Source: Diadema setosum (taxonomy: Eukaryota > Echinodermata > Echinoidea > Diadematoida > Diadematidae). Taken from it: a DNA stretch of 64,000 nt. The first letter of the stretch is position 1. Every line of letters starts with the position of its first letter. Location: NCBI GenBank assembly GCA_033980235.1, contig CM067062.1:19521203-19585202 (forward strand), in the 5' to 3' direction. A model generated the notes under the pieces. The model was not told the DNA's origin, ran no database searches, and saw nothing but the letters and a program-made list of their open reading frames with translations. Both the position numbers and the translations under genes were made by a program. This document shows, piece after piece, positions 1 to 12,900 of this stretch.

Positions 1-172
1 TGCTTCCGGGGTTCTTTGCTCTAGCAGCATAATATAGCAAAAATCCTATCACAGCTCCCGAACGTTAATGTCATTGAGATTTATGTGGAATATGTGCGTG
101 TGTTTGTATGCTTTTGGGAGTCAGCAGCTTTGCGCATAAGATACATCTGTACTGAGAGAAGATTAGAAGACA

Positions 173-205
173 GAGACAGACAGACAGACAGGCAGACAGA
201 CAGAC
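173..205. repeat. (ACAG)n microsatellite
   Basis: About eight CAGA units with one G substitution, followed by CGGAGAGGGGAG. Confidence 0.9.
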
Positions 206-642
206 GGAGAGGGGAGTATGCAAAATGACAATGAAAGTATGACAATATGGAGAGTGTATATCTGATTTTGTGGCACGTCGTAGAACTTATTAGTAATCGG
301 GTATGCCTTGACTTTAAAAAATATTTTCAATATTTCATATCATTACTTCACGAAATCAAGCTAAAGACATGGATGGGATTATTTGATGATAATTACATAA
401 CCATAGGTTGCTATAAAGGGATCTTAACTATGATTCTTGTAGGACCCTGTATATTCATACCTTTAACCTCTGTTCTTTGCCAATGAAACAAAAACAAAAA
501 AGGCTCCTAGCTAAGATGCGATAGTAAAGTGCTGCCCATGTACATCCAAATGTAACAAAGTACACCATCCAAATCAACCATCGAGCATACTGAATGCACC
601 CGCACCGACAGTATAGGGGAAAAGGTCCCCTATAGCTCTTAC

Positions 643-733
643 CATTAAGAGTATTGGAAATGTATGAAAACGCCGCAATACAAATCGGAGACAACACCCA
701 GACATAACCAAACTCTCCTTTAATAAATTGCAT
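643..733 (-). CDS. Possible internal exon encoding a hydrophobic, membrane-like segment
   Basis: On the minus strand an open frame reads a hydrophobic run (GYVWVLSPICIAAFSYI) that looks like one transmembrane helix. It reaches a good GTAAGA donor at 642-637, after the codons for NTLN. The frame stays open beyond the donor to 455 and is still hydrophobic and cysteine-rich, so the donor may be accidental. No strong polypyrimidine acceptor is visible on the other side, and I do not recognise a family. It may be a chance ORF. Confidence 0.18.
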
Positions 734-1278
734 TTCTTTTCAGTCCCAGACTGATGCGAACCAGCCGACCTTCTGGTCTATTACCACGTTCCATCACCCG
801 ACCATGGCGGGTATAAGTCGGAGTGGACACCGCACTTTTTGAGAGCTTGACGCAGTCGTAGAAAAAGCCATCGACGCTCAATAATCTCGCGTTGTTTGCG
901 CATGTTCACGGACATACTGTATCTTCTCACGCCCTTTCGCACCCCATGTATGTGATATGCAGGAGATAGCGCATTCAAGCTTGATAGTCATGTAGGAAGT
1001 GCGGAAAATTCTGCCCCAAGTGCATATCTGCACTGTGTGTAAAATGAACATCGCATAGAATCCCCTCCGTCCAAATGGATTCTCCTGCGCTAGTAGATTT
1101 AGACAACATTCTTCTTTGAAATACATTAACCATGTCAGAACATTAAAGTTCCCTCCATTTGCAGGAGTGAAAGACTGAAATAAAATTCCAAGCAAAAAAA
1201 AAGGTTACCCAATCCGCACCTCACCTGTATCAACAAGCGAAAAAAGCAAAAGAGAATTGATCAGTCCACATTACTTTC
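734..1278. other. No recognised feature
   Basis: Two short minus-strand ORFs (781-978, 878-1195) carry no recognisable domain. The segment is not obviously repetitive. Confidence 0.5.
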
Positions 1279-1369
1279 GTGTGTGTCTATGTGTGAGTGT
1301 GTATGTGTGTGTGTGCGCGCGTGCGGGTGTATTTACACCATGACTTGTCTCAAAGTGCGTAAACCTGAA

Positions 1370-1402
<33 letters not shown>

Positions 1403-1403
1403 C
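1279..1403. repeat. (TG)n-rich stretch and (GA)n microsatellite
   Basis: An interrupted TG tract (1279-1328) lies about 40 bp before a GA tract of about 14 units (1370-1396). Confidence 0.85.
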
Positions 1404-2137
1404 AACTTTGTATGGAAAAATAAAGGCAAAAAAAGTGCACAAACTTTCTATTCAAACAACAGGTGAATTCGTGTGTACAGACATCCGGTTTGCAACACTC
1501 GAATAGAAAGGTCAGGTCTGACAATACAAAAAACAAAGAAAAAAAAAACCCACGTGCTTACTGAAGCGAATACTCGCGCATTTCCGCTTGCTATCAAAAC
1601 GAAGGAGTCAATCGCAAGTACTTGTCCAAAACCTTCCCGACCAATCAATACATGTTTGAAAAAAAAAAGCAACGTTCACTTTGAACAAAACACCAAAAAG
1701 GATGTGAGCTCAAGGTCATTGTTCATTTCCGTTGACCCGCCCTTTCTACCTATTGTGATGACTATACGAGTATGAAGAATTCTATTATCTTTTCAGAGAA
1801 ATGTAAGCGAGATAGGGGAAGCATTATAGAGTTACAAAGTTAAAAAACGCCATGAGAAAGGCGGTGTTATTTTATTATTCAAATGACCATGAAGCTATAA
1901 TCATGTTCTAATGAGCAGATAATAGCGCATCGTCAACACATGACACACCTACGGCTAATGGAGGGTGCAGACGACCTTAATAAACTACGTCATAGTATGC
2001 GATGTGGCTTCCGTCAGCTTCATATCCTCATTAAACCTACCCCGTCATACAAACTATGTCCATCATGTTGTCATAGAAAGACATCATGTTCTGGTAGAGC
2101 TAGACGAGTGTGCATTATACGGAACAGCATGTGTACT
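1404..2137. other. No recognised feature
   Basis: A-rich unique-looking sequence with overlapping short ORFs on both strands and no domain or repeat match within the window. Confidence 0.5.
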
Positions 2138-2141
2138 TTAA

Positions 2142-2601
2142 AGGGGCATTCCAGACGATTTTCATAGTTTCACATCATGAAGTTCATAAATCCACAGTTC
2201 CATGTATAGATTTGTGGAATTTAATGTGGTCCTTGAGCAGAGAAATCAATATTCTAAAAACCTGAAACAAATTACACTGAACAGTGTTGATGAGATAGGA
2301 GCCTCATATCTTTCAGAAATGTAGCAGTGGAATACCATTACAATACCAAGTGCTTAACAAGTTCACCTGTGTAAAATTTATGTATTCTTCCTTCTTTTAT
2401 TCTGCTTCCTTGAACCCTAATTCATACATTCTTGTAGTGAGGCTGCCATGTCATCATCCTTGTTCATTGTGATTTGTTAAAAATTTTGAAAATATTCTTA
2501 TTCTTCATCCCAATCACTATAAATTTTGAAACTCTGTACCAAGTATAACCAATTTATAGTTGTTCATATGTAAAAATCTGAAAATCATCCGGAGGTCTCC
2601 T
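2142..2601. mobile_element. T2/Kolobok-like MITE, 460 bp, TTAA target, family 2
   Basis: TTAA at 2138-2141 and 2602-2605. Left end AGGGGCATTCCAGACGATTT; right end on the minus strand AGGAGACCTCCGGATGATTT. These terminal inverted repeats match at about 17 of 20 positions. The AT-rich interior has no ORF. A small plus-strand ORF running up to 2167 overlaps the left end and is not considered real. Confidence 0.82.
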
Positions 2602-2605
2602 TTAA

Positions 2606-4345
2606 ATGGCACATTGTAAATCATTCATTGGGAACATGATATGCACGAGTTTTGTTTCAGTCCTGCTGGGCTGTATCTGCATAATCGTAATCATATGGAC
2701 CAACAACTGAATGAAGTAAACGTGTAGGATCATGATTTGCCTACGATATCGTTCTTAACTGCTTGGCACCGCATTTGATAGCAGCATTGTAGTGCTCTTT
2801 TTTTCCTTTTTTTATATTCTGGACATGGTTTAGTGGGAAAAACTGTTGACAACTATACAGGGAGGGGATAGTGAGCATGGCAAGGATGTGAACAAGCCTT
2901 AGTAGCAGGAAATGATACTAAGCCCCGTATTTCAGCTGTCAATTTCATTTTATTTATTATTGATATTATATATCTTTTGCATGCGGAAAAGCCAATTTGG
3001 CGGAAAACTCCGAGGACAGAAAACGACCAAATATAACACGATCGCCCTTTTCTTGAAGCCTGCCGCAAAAGAGCGAGGGTTCTGATTTGAATTGACGTGT
3101 CTGTTTGTGTCTGTTTGGATCGGTTAAAGATATCATGCTTTCACATTAATGTTCGTTTGAAAGGGACCATCCTCCCGCCTTCGTAACAATATCCCATCTG
3201 TCTGTATAGGCCGTGGACATGGTGGAAATGCGATCATCTCCATACTTTTTCAACATAACGGACACACTCTCAGGTTTGTGTGTTGATGGTCTTTTGGATT
3301 ACTTTTGGAAAGGTTATGAATTCGATAATGACGACAACGTAAACAAGAGTTATACCAATAATAATTGAGATATTCTTTGCCCCTTTTATCTCTAAGAGTA
3401 CATTCTATCCTCGAAATGAGGTCTGATCATTGATACAGCATTGTCGAAAATGACAACATCTGAAGAAACAACGGGCCTATAAATCAATACGTATTCCTCA
3501 GATAATGTTGGTGATTTCAGGCAAGATTATCTAGGCCGGGTTGCTGGTGAATGACTTGATTTACATCAAAATAATATAATACACAAGACAGAAGAAATCA
3601 CCCTTTTCTGCTCGTCCACCCTTGTGCCCGTACGGAGGTAAAACGTTGTTGCAATAAGGGTCATCCAATGTTGAGTTTAAATTGATAGGGAGAAAGAGTG
3701 GCATAAGCTCCGGTTTGCTGTCCGATGTCAAAGAAAAAAAAAAACCTCGCAAGACTTCCTTTAAAGTCATGCACTTAAGATCTTCACAAAGTAGTAGACG
3801 TGTGCATATTCAATGTAATATTTCGCTTTGGACAAATGGAATATATACAGACAACATATCATGCCTGTTGCATTATAGAGCAAATGCCTGTGTAGTGTCT
3901 GCACAATCTATCTTTGTCTCAGTCATGTCAGTCCCCCGAGTTCCTTTCACACTGAGAATACGTGAGGTCAATTTGATCGAACAATTATTGTAAATAATCA
4001 GTGATCAGCATGTTGCGTGTTTTGTGAGCTTAGTGCATGCTGCAGCAGAAGTCAATGCCCGCTAAATTTTAGTAAGTGTTCCATTCAATTAAACTTTAAA
4101 GGACAATGAACGGAAGGACAATGAACGGAAGCTCATCAGAACGGTATCCGCTGAACATAGTTTCCTGGCTTCTTGTTCTTTAAGCCGGCATCAACCATGA
4201 ATATTTCACATTTCCCCAGCACATTTGTCATCAAATGCATGTAAGTGCGAGGCATTCTTCGCTCGACACTCGACGAGAATGCTGTTAAGTCAAAAGGATA
4301 TTTCCCTATTCGAGAGCATTCTTTTTTTTTTGTCTCGCTTCTTTT
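2606..4345. other. No recognised gene; minor tandem duplication
   Basis: Mostly unique-looking AT-rich DNA. GGACAATGAACGGAA is repeated in tandem near 4102-4131, just after a TTTAAAGG that could be one broken MITE end. ORFs at 3561-3770 and 3682-3993 have no domain. Confidence 0.5.
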
Positions 4346-4363
4346 TATATATATATATATATA
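4346..4363. repeat. (TA)n microsatellite
   Basis: Nine TA units after a T-rich tract, within a long pyrimidine-rich strand that continues into the TCTA array. Confidence 0.85.
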
Positions 4364-4603
4364 AATTTTCTCTCCTTCATATTCTCTGTTTCTCAATGTA
4401 TCACACCCCTCTCTTTCCCCCCTTTTCATACTTTCCTCCTCTATCTCTTCTTCTGTATATTCAGACCTCTTTCAATCTCTTTTCGTCTATCCATCCCTCT
4501 TTTAATGTCTCTACCACAGTCCTATTTCTCTCTATTGTTCTCTCTCTCTCTTTGTACGTATTCATCTATACATTGTTATTTCTATCTCTCCTATTGTCGT
4601 TTG

Positions 4604-4770
4604 ACTTTATCTATCTCGATCTATATTTATCTATCTACTTCTATCTATCTATATTTATCTTTATATATATCTATCTATCTATATTTATCTATCTATATTT
4701 ATCTATCTATAGCTATCTATCTATCTATCTATCTATCTCTATCTCTCTATATATCTCTATCTATCTCTTA
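4604..4770. repeat. (TCTA)n compound microsatellite
   Basis: Interrupted TCTA/TTTA/TCTC units. The flanking 4370-4600 is also strongly pyrimidine-rich. The 210-codon plus-strand ORF across it is repeat-coded tyrosine, isoleucine, leucine and serine. Confidence 0.92.
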
Positions 4771-6233
4771 CTCTTTCAAATACCGTTTTTCTCGAGAATT
4801 GCACATTCATTTGCATTCTTTTTTGTCAAGTCCTCTCGAAGAAATTCGCCCGTTTGATGGAAGTCTGAGTGGAATACCATCGGACGAGACATTATTATAA
4901 CACGAGTGCAGCTGAATCTCCCATATGACCGAATTGTCTACCTGCAGGCTTTGATTGTTTGCAATGTAAGCAGAGTCACTTAGACAGGCAGCGAGAGAAT
5001 AGACGCTTCTCAATCCAGGTGCCATGGAAACCGTCCTCCTTCAAGTGCTTCCTGCAGTTGTTCTCCAACATAATGGACGTTTCTGCTTGTTACGTAACAA
5101 ATAATTATTGATGCCTAGGGAACAGATATGTAGAGAGATATTTTGCAAATGAAAGCTGGAATGCGCGCCAAAAAGAAGCATTTGATTTATAGCAGGAGAA
5201 AAAGGACACTATCTCCTCTCAAATGTATCTCGTGAGAATTTATCATTCTTTCAACGCATTTTCTGTCATTGTATTCTGATAACAAGGTCACAGAGGCGTG
5301 GCATTATCAAAGTTCGTGATAAAATGTTCATTCCATTTAATTGATTTCATCCTTATTTTCATTTTCATGGTTTTACAATATGCTCGCATATTACAAAGGG
5401 AAAATCTTAATGTATTCCATCTAACATTAAAATCATATAAAAACACATCTTGTTTCATAAATGACTTGATATGAAAATTATACCCTCAACATCACTTAAG
5501 AGGCCCGAAGAATATCTGCATACGCACCATATACTCTGTATTGTTTGTCACACTTTATTTCTCCAAATTACTCGGGCACGCCTACAAAAACTTAAAAATC
5601 AAGATCAGTGATGATTAATCATTTCACAAAATTACACGGATGACACATTACACCTGCGTAATAAAATTTGAACTGGAATGCATAATATCTTCGCTATTCT
5701 AAAAGCCACATGAAGTGTCGTACAGTCACGGATTATTAGGCAGGTAAATTTCAAGGAAATGTTGTCAACGATTTAAACTAATGCAAAAAAAAGAGATCTA
5801 ATTTCTGATTTTCAGGATTGATGAATAAGTATTTGAACGACAGTATTCATGTTGATTTCGTCATGTGGGCCTACCTGTATATCTACGACGTTTTGTTTTT
5901 CATTTTATTCTTTATGTATTTTATGATGATTTGAATCAGCTTAGCGCCAGCTTTTATTTTTTTCATACAGCCTTCGACAAACGATGTTTCAACCCATTTT
6001 CAGTAGATGCCATTACGGGTTACTACGTGATGATCTAAAATAAGAAGCTTGCGTGGTTTGTCTCTCCTTATAGTCATGGAAGCCAAGGGCGGTGTATCAT
6101 GATACACGCTATGACATGGACGACACTGCACCACGTGACCAGCCTACGAAGTGCTCGGCTATAATAACAATACACTGTGAGCTTGTGACTTTATTTGATT
6201 CGACGATGCTTGAAACTTTTGAACCTGCATAAC

Positions 6234-6234
<1 letters not shown>
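4771..6234. other. No recognised feature
   Basis: AT-rich DNA without long frames or repeats that I can match inside the window. Confidence 0.5.
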
Positions 6235-6277
<43 letters not shown>

Positions 6278-6360
6278 GTGTGCGTGTGTGTGTGTGTGCA
6301 TGTGTGTGTGTGTCTGTGTGTTTCTGTGTCCGTGTGTTTCTGTGTGTGTATGTGAGAGAG
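6235..6360. repeat. (GT)n compound microsatellite
   Basis: A long TG tract with CG, CA and CT interruptions, ending in GAGAGAGA. It explains overlapping Cys-Val and His-Thr ORFs on both strands. Confidence 0.95.
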
Positions 6361-9300
6361 ATAGAGAGGGAAAGAGACGAAAAGTAAGTGAAAACCACAC
6401 AAGCACATTAAAGTGTCGTATCTCATGATATTGTTCGTAAAGTAGATAAAAACCTATGATTAAAACATTCCATTCTGCCGTGGATTAAGCACATGTTTTG
6501 CGTCTTTTTTCTTAGAAACAAAAGACCAAAATAGGTTAGCAATCGTATTCTTCATTAGTGGTCAGAATGCGATATTGATGCTAAACTTTAAAATCCGTTT
6601 CTGAAGCATATATAAACTCAATGTTACGTCTGCTACTGCTCAAATATAAACTCTATACTTTAACCGAGGCCTAGCCGTGCGGTAAAGGAATGCACACACG
6701 TCATGAACACAATAATTAATCTTTCTTCTTAAAAAAAAAAACCCAGAAAAAACATATTCATAATGTATAAGAGAGATAAATATAAGAAAGATGAACTCCT
6801 GTGTTCGTATGAAACTGTCTGCGTTCCTGCTGCGTTTTTCTACCGCACAGCAGTGCTTCGGTTTCAGGATAGTTTAGTGAACATTCCATTCCCCAAACAT
6901 GGGGAAAATAGTTCATCATCACACGTGGTAAACCAGGCGAGAAAACATTGGCAATCCCAGAAGGCTGTCTTCGCACGGCGCTACAATTACATGGTTGGTG
7001 TGGTAACTGAGATGCCGAGCGGAAAATCAGCCATCGAGCTCCCGCAATGAAGACGATGTACAGTATGTTCCAAAAAAAAATACTGTCGGATTTCTATATT
7101 GATAGCTTTCAAAATGATTTAACAATCTAGATAATAGTTCAGGGTACGAAACAATAACTTCTTACCCACATCTCGCAGAAATCCCATTCAATTTGGATAA
7201 GAGGTCACAGAGAAATGTTGATCATTGTAAAGCATGTAATTGGTCCATTCCTCCAAGTTTAGCTCTTGGATGCTCTCAGCATTTTGTAAGGTGTGAGTAC
7301 AATAGAAAAAAAAAACTTAGAGGAAAGAGGTTCCTGACATGCTCTATAAAGATCCCAATTTCTCTGTGACCACTGAAGGAAATCAAATGGGGTTTTCTGT
7401 AAGATGTAAATCATTGGTTATAGTTTTATACCTTGAACTTGCACTTTGATTGATTCACCATGCTAAAAGTTATTATTGCAGAAAGCCGATTGTATTTTTT
7501 TCTGGGACATATGATACATGTTCCATTCCTCCTCTCCGTTTCTCTCTTCAGTGTACATCTGCAGTCTTTTTACTCTGCATCCGTCTACTCACGTGTCCCC
7601 TGGGATAAAGCCAGTTACTTTTGGTCCGTTACTTGCGGCTTGCAAAGCCCCGAATTTCTATCAGTTTGGTAGATGAAGGGAAAATCTATCATCCGCCTCA
7701 TCAAAGAGGATCATGATACAGTAACTCAAAATTTCAGTGGGGAGAAGGAATGCTCTGAAAAAAAAAATGAATCACATTCATTCAGTTTTGTGTTTGACGT
7801 TATGTCAGACAATCTCTTTACGGTGAATTTCAAAAGGGATTGGAAGTTTTGATAGCAATTGTGAGTGAGATGAATAACTGGAGAAAATAAGGCGAGAGAA
7901 TACGCTGGTCAATATGAATTAATAACTTTGTATCTTTTCGTCGATTACAGCTATCCCATGATGAATGACTATCTACACCAGGCTCTTCCGGGTGGCAAAT
8001 GTATTGCATCGATGATGTGCAAAACTGAAATATTACCCCCCCCCCCTCAAAAAAGAAAATGATATTCATATACAATGTACTGATTTGGGGGGAATTTTTC
8101 TGTACACTTTAATTGTGTAAACTCATCTGCTGATGTTCTGTCACATTCATATGCTTCTAACCTATAGACCAATTCTGTTTAGGTGTCTTTTTATGGTAAT
8201 TTCTAACTGGGGGATTAAGTATACCGAACAAAAGATAATCTATGCACTGGCATAGCACCACACCTTGCTCATTGCACATCCCATTAAAAATGGCACCCAA
8301 GTTATGGCCGCCATAAGTTACTGTGCTCTGAAGTCGGATTCATCTATTCTTATCTCTCAATCACTCGTTATTTTCGTCCAAATATTATATACATGTCTCT
8401 GTACCTAGCTGTGTAAAAATCGAGTCACAGAATAAGGAAACGGATGTCAAAGATCAAAATATTTTCTTCAGCGTTGGCTCTTACTCAGGGCGTTGGCTAC
8501 GTCAGCATGTTGGATTGTCGCGCGGACCGTGAAGTACACTCATTCAACAAGTGACCAACATGTCAATGTAAGAACACATTGAGTGAATTCTGCAGACCAC
8601 AGCGAAGAAGGTTCTTTGGTTGTTTTGTTTTGTCTTTTGTAAAATAACAGGCAGATAAACGTCATTGGTAACTGTGGAACTATAAATGAGATAATAATGA
8701 TATGCCGGAGCATATTACTAGTACTCCTCCGAAAGCGCCCTCAGCCTGAGTGTGCAGAATTGCGGGCGTACCGGCCGGGACGGGTGTCTGCTGTGAGGTA
8801 TAGTTGAAGTCGTCTGCTGACGACGCTTGATCTCCCACAATAAGAACGATTCTCGAGTGAGTGACTCCCTCCCTGAATGAACTTCATTAATAGAGAGCGT
8901 GGGGTAATTGATTTTCTCAATCCACCATGCATATTTCATCGCGCTCTGGCAAGGGGCAAGTTTGAAACAAAAGGAACAAAATGAAAAGAATAGAGAAGGA
9001 AATAAAGATAAATGACGACGAAAAAACAGGTCACAGGAATCGGACAAATTGGAGATGGAGTCTCAGGGCGCATCTCAGGCAAAATGATTTCATTTCTGTC
9101 TCCTCTTTCTGTCTTTCTCTCTCTCTCTTACTGTTAACACGCCTACGTGGTTAGGAAAACAAGGGGTGGAGATTGAGAACGAGGGAGAGAGGAGGAGGAG
9201 GAGGATGAGAAGTTGGAGGATGGAGATAAAAATGTTGGCGGGTAGGAAGGCGTCATTAATGACCTCCGACGGAGCATCCCTACAGAGGTGTGGATGAAGC

Positions 9301-9475
9301 ATGCAGACACATTCTCAGGGATGGTATGATAATGGGACAACTCATGGTGATCGTGACTGGGAAACGCCATTTGGGAGACTAATGTTGATGTCAGCACTTT
9401 CTTGGATATATCATAGCGGTATCGTGTCCGATAAACCCAATTTTATAGCTCCTCCCTCTCCCTTCTTCTTTTGCC
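6361..9475. other. No recognised feature
   Basis: Several short ORFs (for example 6763-7050 plus, 8718-9047 minus) with no domain. A GC-richer patch at 8.72-8.83 kb and a GGA-rich run at 9180-9210 are the only compositional features. Confidence 0.5.
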
Positions 9476-9585
9476 CCCCCCCCCTCTCTCTCTACCTACC
9501 TATCTATCTATGAATCTATCTTTGAATCTATTAATCTATCTGTTTATCTTATCTGTCAATACCATCTATCTATCTATCTATCTCA
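9476..9585. repeat. C run and interrupted (TCTA)n microsatellite
   Basis: A run of about ten C is followed by TCTC units, then TCTA/TCTG/TCTT units and a pure (CTAT)5 near 9562-9582. Confidence 0.85.
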
Positions 9586-9841
9586 ATCTCGAATCCTTCT
9601 ATCTCGTTCTCTTGGCATAAGCCACGATAAGGATTCATATGACTTTGTCAAGCCTATCTCACTCTTATATTAGCTGATGTTTGGCACGGCAAGTAGAGAG
9701 ATACACCTCCGAATATCTCGGCTTTACGTTTTAATAGTCATCCGCACCACCCTCATCAAGGCTGTGTTAAGTTATGAATAATGCAAATGTGATAACTTTT
9801 TTTTTTCCAAATAAGATGAGAATCACCATACGATTGATATA

Positions 9842-9929
9842 ACACACACACACGCACGCACGCACGCACGCATACACGCACAGACGCACACAGACAAGCA
9901 CACACACACATACACACACACGCGCGCAC
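9842..9929. repeat. (CA)n/(CGCA)n compound microsatellite
   Basis: ACACACAC, then six CGCA units, then mixed CA and CGCG units. Confidence 0.92.
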
Positions 9930-12900
9930 CTAAAATCACAATTCATGATTTACGGCTCACTGTGAGGCATCAAATCCACTTGCTATGTTCATATCTACCG
10001 TAGATGTGAATTGATCAAGTCGTCACGCTTCACTGGTCTTTCTCTCCATCAGGTTGCTCTTGCAGACTAAACATATTACGGCTGTGCATCTGGCATTAAT
10101 TATCTAAATCGCCTGTGTGATCCGCGATCATATTACACAGAGAAATGAAAGTCGAAAATGAAAAAAAAAACACCAACAAACAAACGAACAAAAACTAAGA
10201 TTATTATCTGTTTTCTGAATTAAAATGACTTATAATACCTTGATATAGAAAGAAATAATTCTTTCTTTGGCCCCCATAGCACGCTACTGCAGCATCCTCA
10301 ATTGGCTCAGTATAGGTTTTACTCTCAAGTCTCTCGTACACTTGACTGAATCTGCCATTAAAAGCCCCCATTTTTTCAAAACTCTGAGGTGGCCTATTAG
10401 AATGCCCTTTCTTAGAATTGCATCATTGTGTATCCCTTATCAATTTGAAAAAAAAAGGTGGATGCCATTACCAGAAAATATAGATGCGGGCACGTAATCA
10501 GCTTCCAAGCTGACGGGTAAGGTAGAAAGCTAATTAAGGTCACCGTTACGACTTACTGTCATTACGTTCGCAGTCTCCCTGATCCTGAACAAAAAATTCT
10601 GCTCATGATTTTTATTCTACCATGGATAGAGAGATACTGCTCTAGCGAGCAGAGGATGCTGACAAAATCTCTGTCAATAAAAGTGTTTTAAACGTGGTTT
10701 CAAGCTTTCAAAGAGAAATGAAGAAGAAAGAAAAATAATTCGGTTTCAGATTTCTGGGTTTTTTTTGTCTTTGTCATGACCTAGCAACAGAAATGTGTCA
10801 TTATCCTTGAAAGTTCCAGATGACTGGCTTTAGGAGCAGGCGCCATCTGAGGCCATGGGGTATAACTCTTTTTAGTTGACCGGTGGATAAACGCCGCTTG
10901 TCTACTTTAATACTTCAGAAGCTGCCCTTGTCAGACGGAATCCCCGCTCGGGTCTTAATTCATCAGAGGATATTTCATTCCCGAACGTCTTGCGACAGTC
11001 GTTTATTCTAAAGCCATCAGTAGTCATTGATTCAAGCCGATTGACTCCTCTTATCGTTTTTTATTCATTTTGTCGTTTAGTCTGATTTGCCGATCATTCA
11101 TACTTCCTAATGTCCCTCTTCTCTACATGCATTCTCGTGCATGTCTTAGGAGATAAACTTTCCTTTTTTTTTTTTGGTAAATGTGCATTTAATAATTAAG
11201 TCATTCTGATTTTTCTATGGTTGTTTGTCCAATTTCCATTGCTGTTTCGGAAAACAAACAATATTATTGTATTTCATATTTCACTTTAAAGCTCTGTAAA
11301 GCTTTTTGCATTTTATCAATACCTGCGTTTGATATAAAAGTCTTATAAACGATGTTATTTTCAGGAAAGAAGCAGGCATATCTTTGTTTTTTAACTCCGT
11401 TGGTTGACGCTGATGCAAATACTTCTTCTTTGTGTCTATCTGCATGTTTTTTTTTTTTTTTTTTTATAGGGATGATCTCCCGTCTTGACCATTGAAAGAT
11501 GTCATGAGATTGAGAAATGACAGTCGATTTACAGCTTTGATTACGTTTACAAAACGATCGAAATTCATCGAGGCAAAGAAAACATCTTCTCGATGGGTTT
11601 TTGACCTCTAAGTTGCTTTCGCTGTAAAGGAAACGCCCTGTCACAGTAAGGATTCCTAGAAGACAGATCATACTCCCCAGGAACGGCTCTTTAAACGAGC
11701 CATGGTATTCAGTAACCGGACAATTAATGAAGCGGCAGAAAATGCGTGCCGAGAGAAAGAAAGAAAGAAAAGAAATGGAGAACTTTCATTCAGACAGATA
11801 TTCCATTCAGGACTGGGGCTAAAAAACAAGATTTGAAGAGACTTGGGAGCAACTCCAAAGTAACTGAGGCGACACCCAATTTCTCACGAACGGCACGAGC
11901 GGACGGCTCCCCCGGGAGTGTGGAGGAGCGAGGGCCAGGTAGCGAGGCTACCGTTCGTTACTCATTTATCACCCTTACGTGATGCGCTTGCGGAGTGAGG
12001 CTGAGACAAAGTCCGATAAGCGGATGACGAAAATGAAAGATGTCGGCAGCCTCGCAGCTGGCGGAATAGGATGGACAAAAAAGAAAACGAACAACTACAA
12101 AAAAAAAGAGGAGAAAACAACAATAACGCCCAGCCGGATTGTGAATTCATCTTGCTATTTTACAAGGAGTTTGGTCACGTGATACTATGTTTGTCATGCA
12201 GCCATGCAGGCTGGTCAGAATGACGCTCACTGAACGCTCCCTACGTCTAGGCAATGCAATAGTCCTATAAATTCTAGCCGCATTGAAGAGGAAGAAAAAA
12301 AGCGCGAATAGAGTACAGCTGGATTAGCACGATATGCAGCGACGATTCCCATGTAGAGACATGACTCACTATCGATCGTTCTTGTAAGATAATGCCCAGC
12401 CACGGAGGTTCATGGTATCGATTCGATAGCGAGTACTGGTCAGTTCTTAACATGATCAGGTTACATGTCTAGTGATGGCAGGAATCGAGGAGTCTTACAA
12501 TTCACAAACAAGAGTCATACAGAGTCTGCGATACCTTAAAAAAACGCAAACAAACAATTTAGTTCTCTAAACTTGTTTGCTTGCGATATGCCTGCTTTTC
12601 CTAGTAAATGGGCATCTGTATCAAACAATGTCCTCGACACAGAATGTGAAATGAATACACTGTGGACTCGCAATAAGTATTACAGTTAATAGCAGGCTAT
12701 GTTTGAATTTAACGGCAACTCCTTATTTCAGTATGAACGACAAAGGTGTAGTTGTCTTATTTCCTTTTATTGTATTACATCATGAAATTAGAGTCCATCG
12801 TTGCCTACAATCATGATTGCTTGGGACATCATAGCCCAAAATCCAAAAGAATATAACCCACATGTTGCATTTTACGCGGTATATTTTGTTCCATCTTGAC

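Noticed and set aside
4225..4900. The longest ORF of the window (210 codons, plus strand) and its overlapping partner
   Set aside because: Both are translations of a pyrimidine-rich strand and a (TCTA)n array; no domain and no codon bias.
6109..6428. Four overlapping His-Thr and Cys-Val rich ORFs on both strands
   Set aside because: Products of the (GT)n microsatellite.
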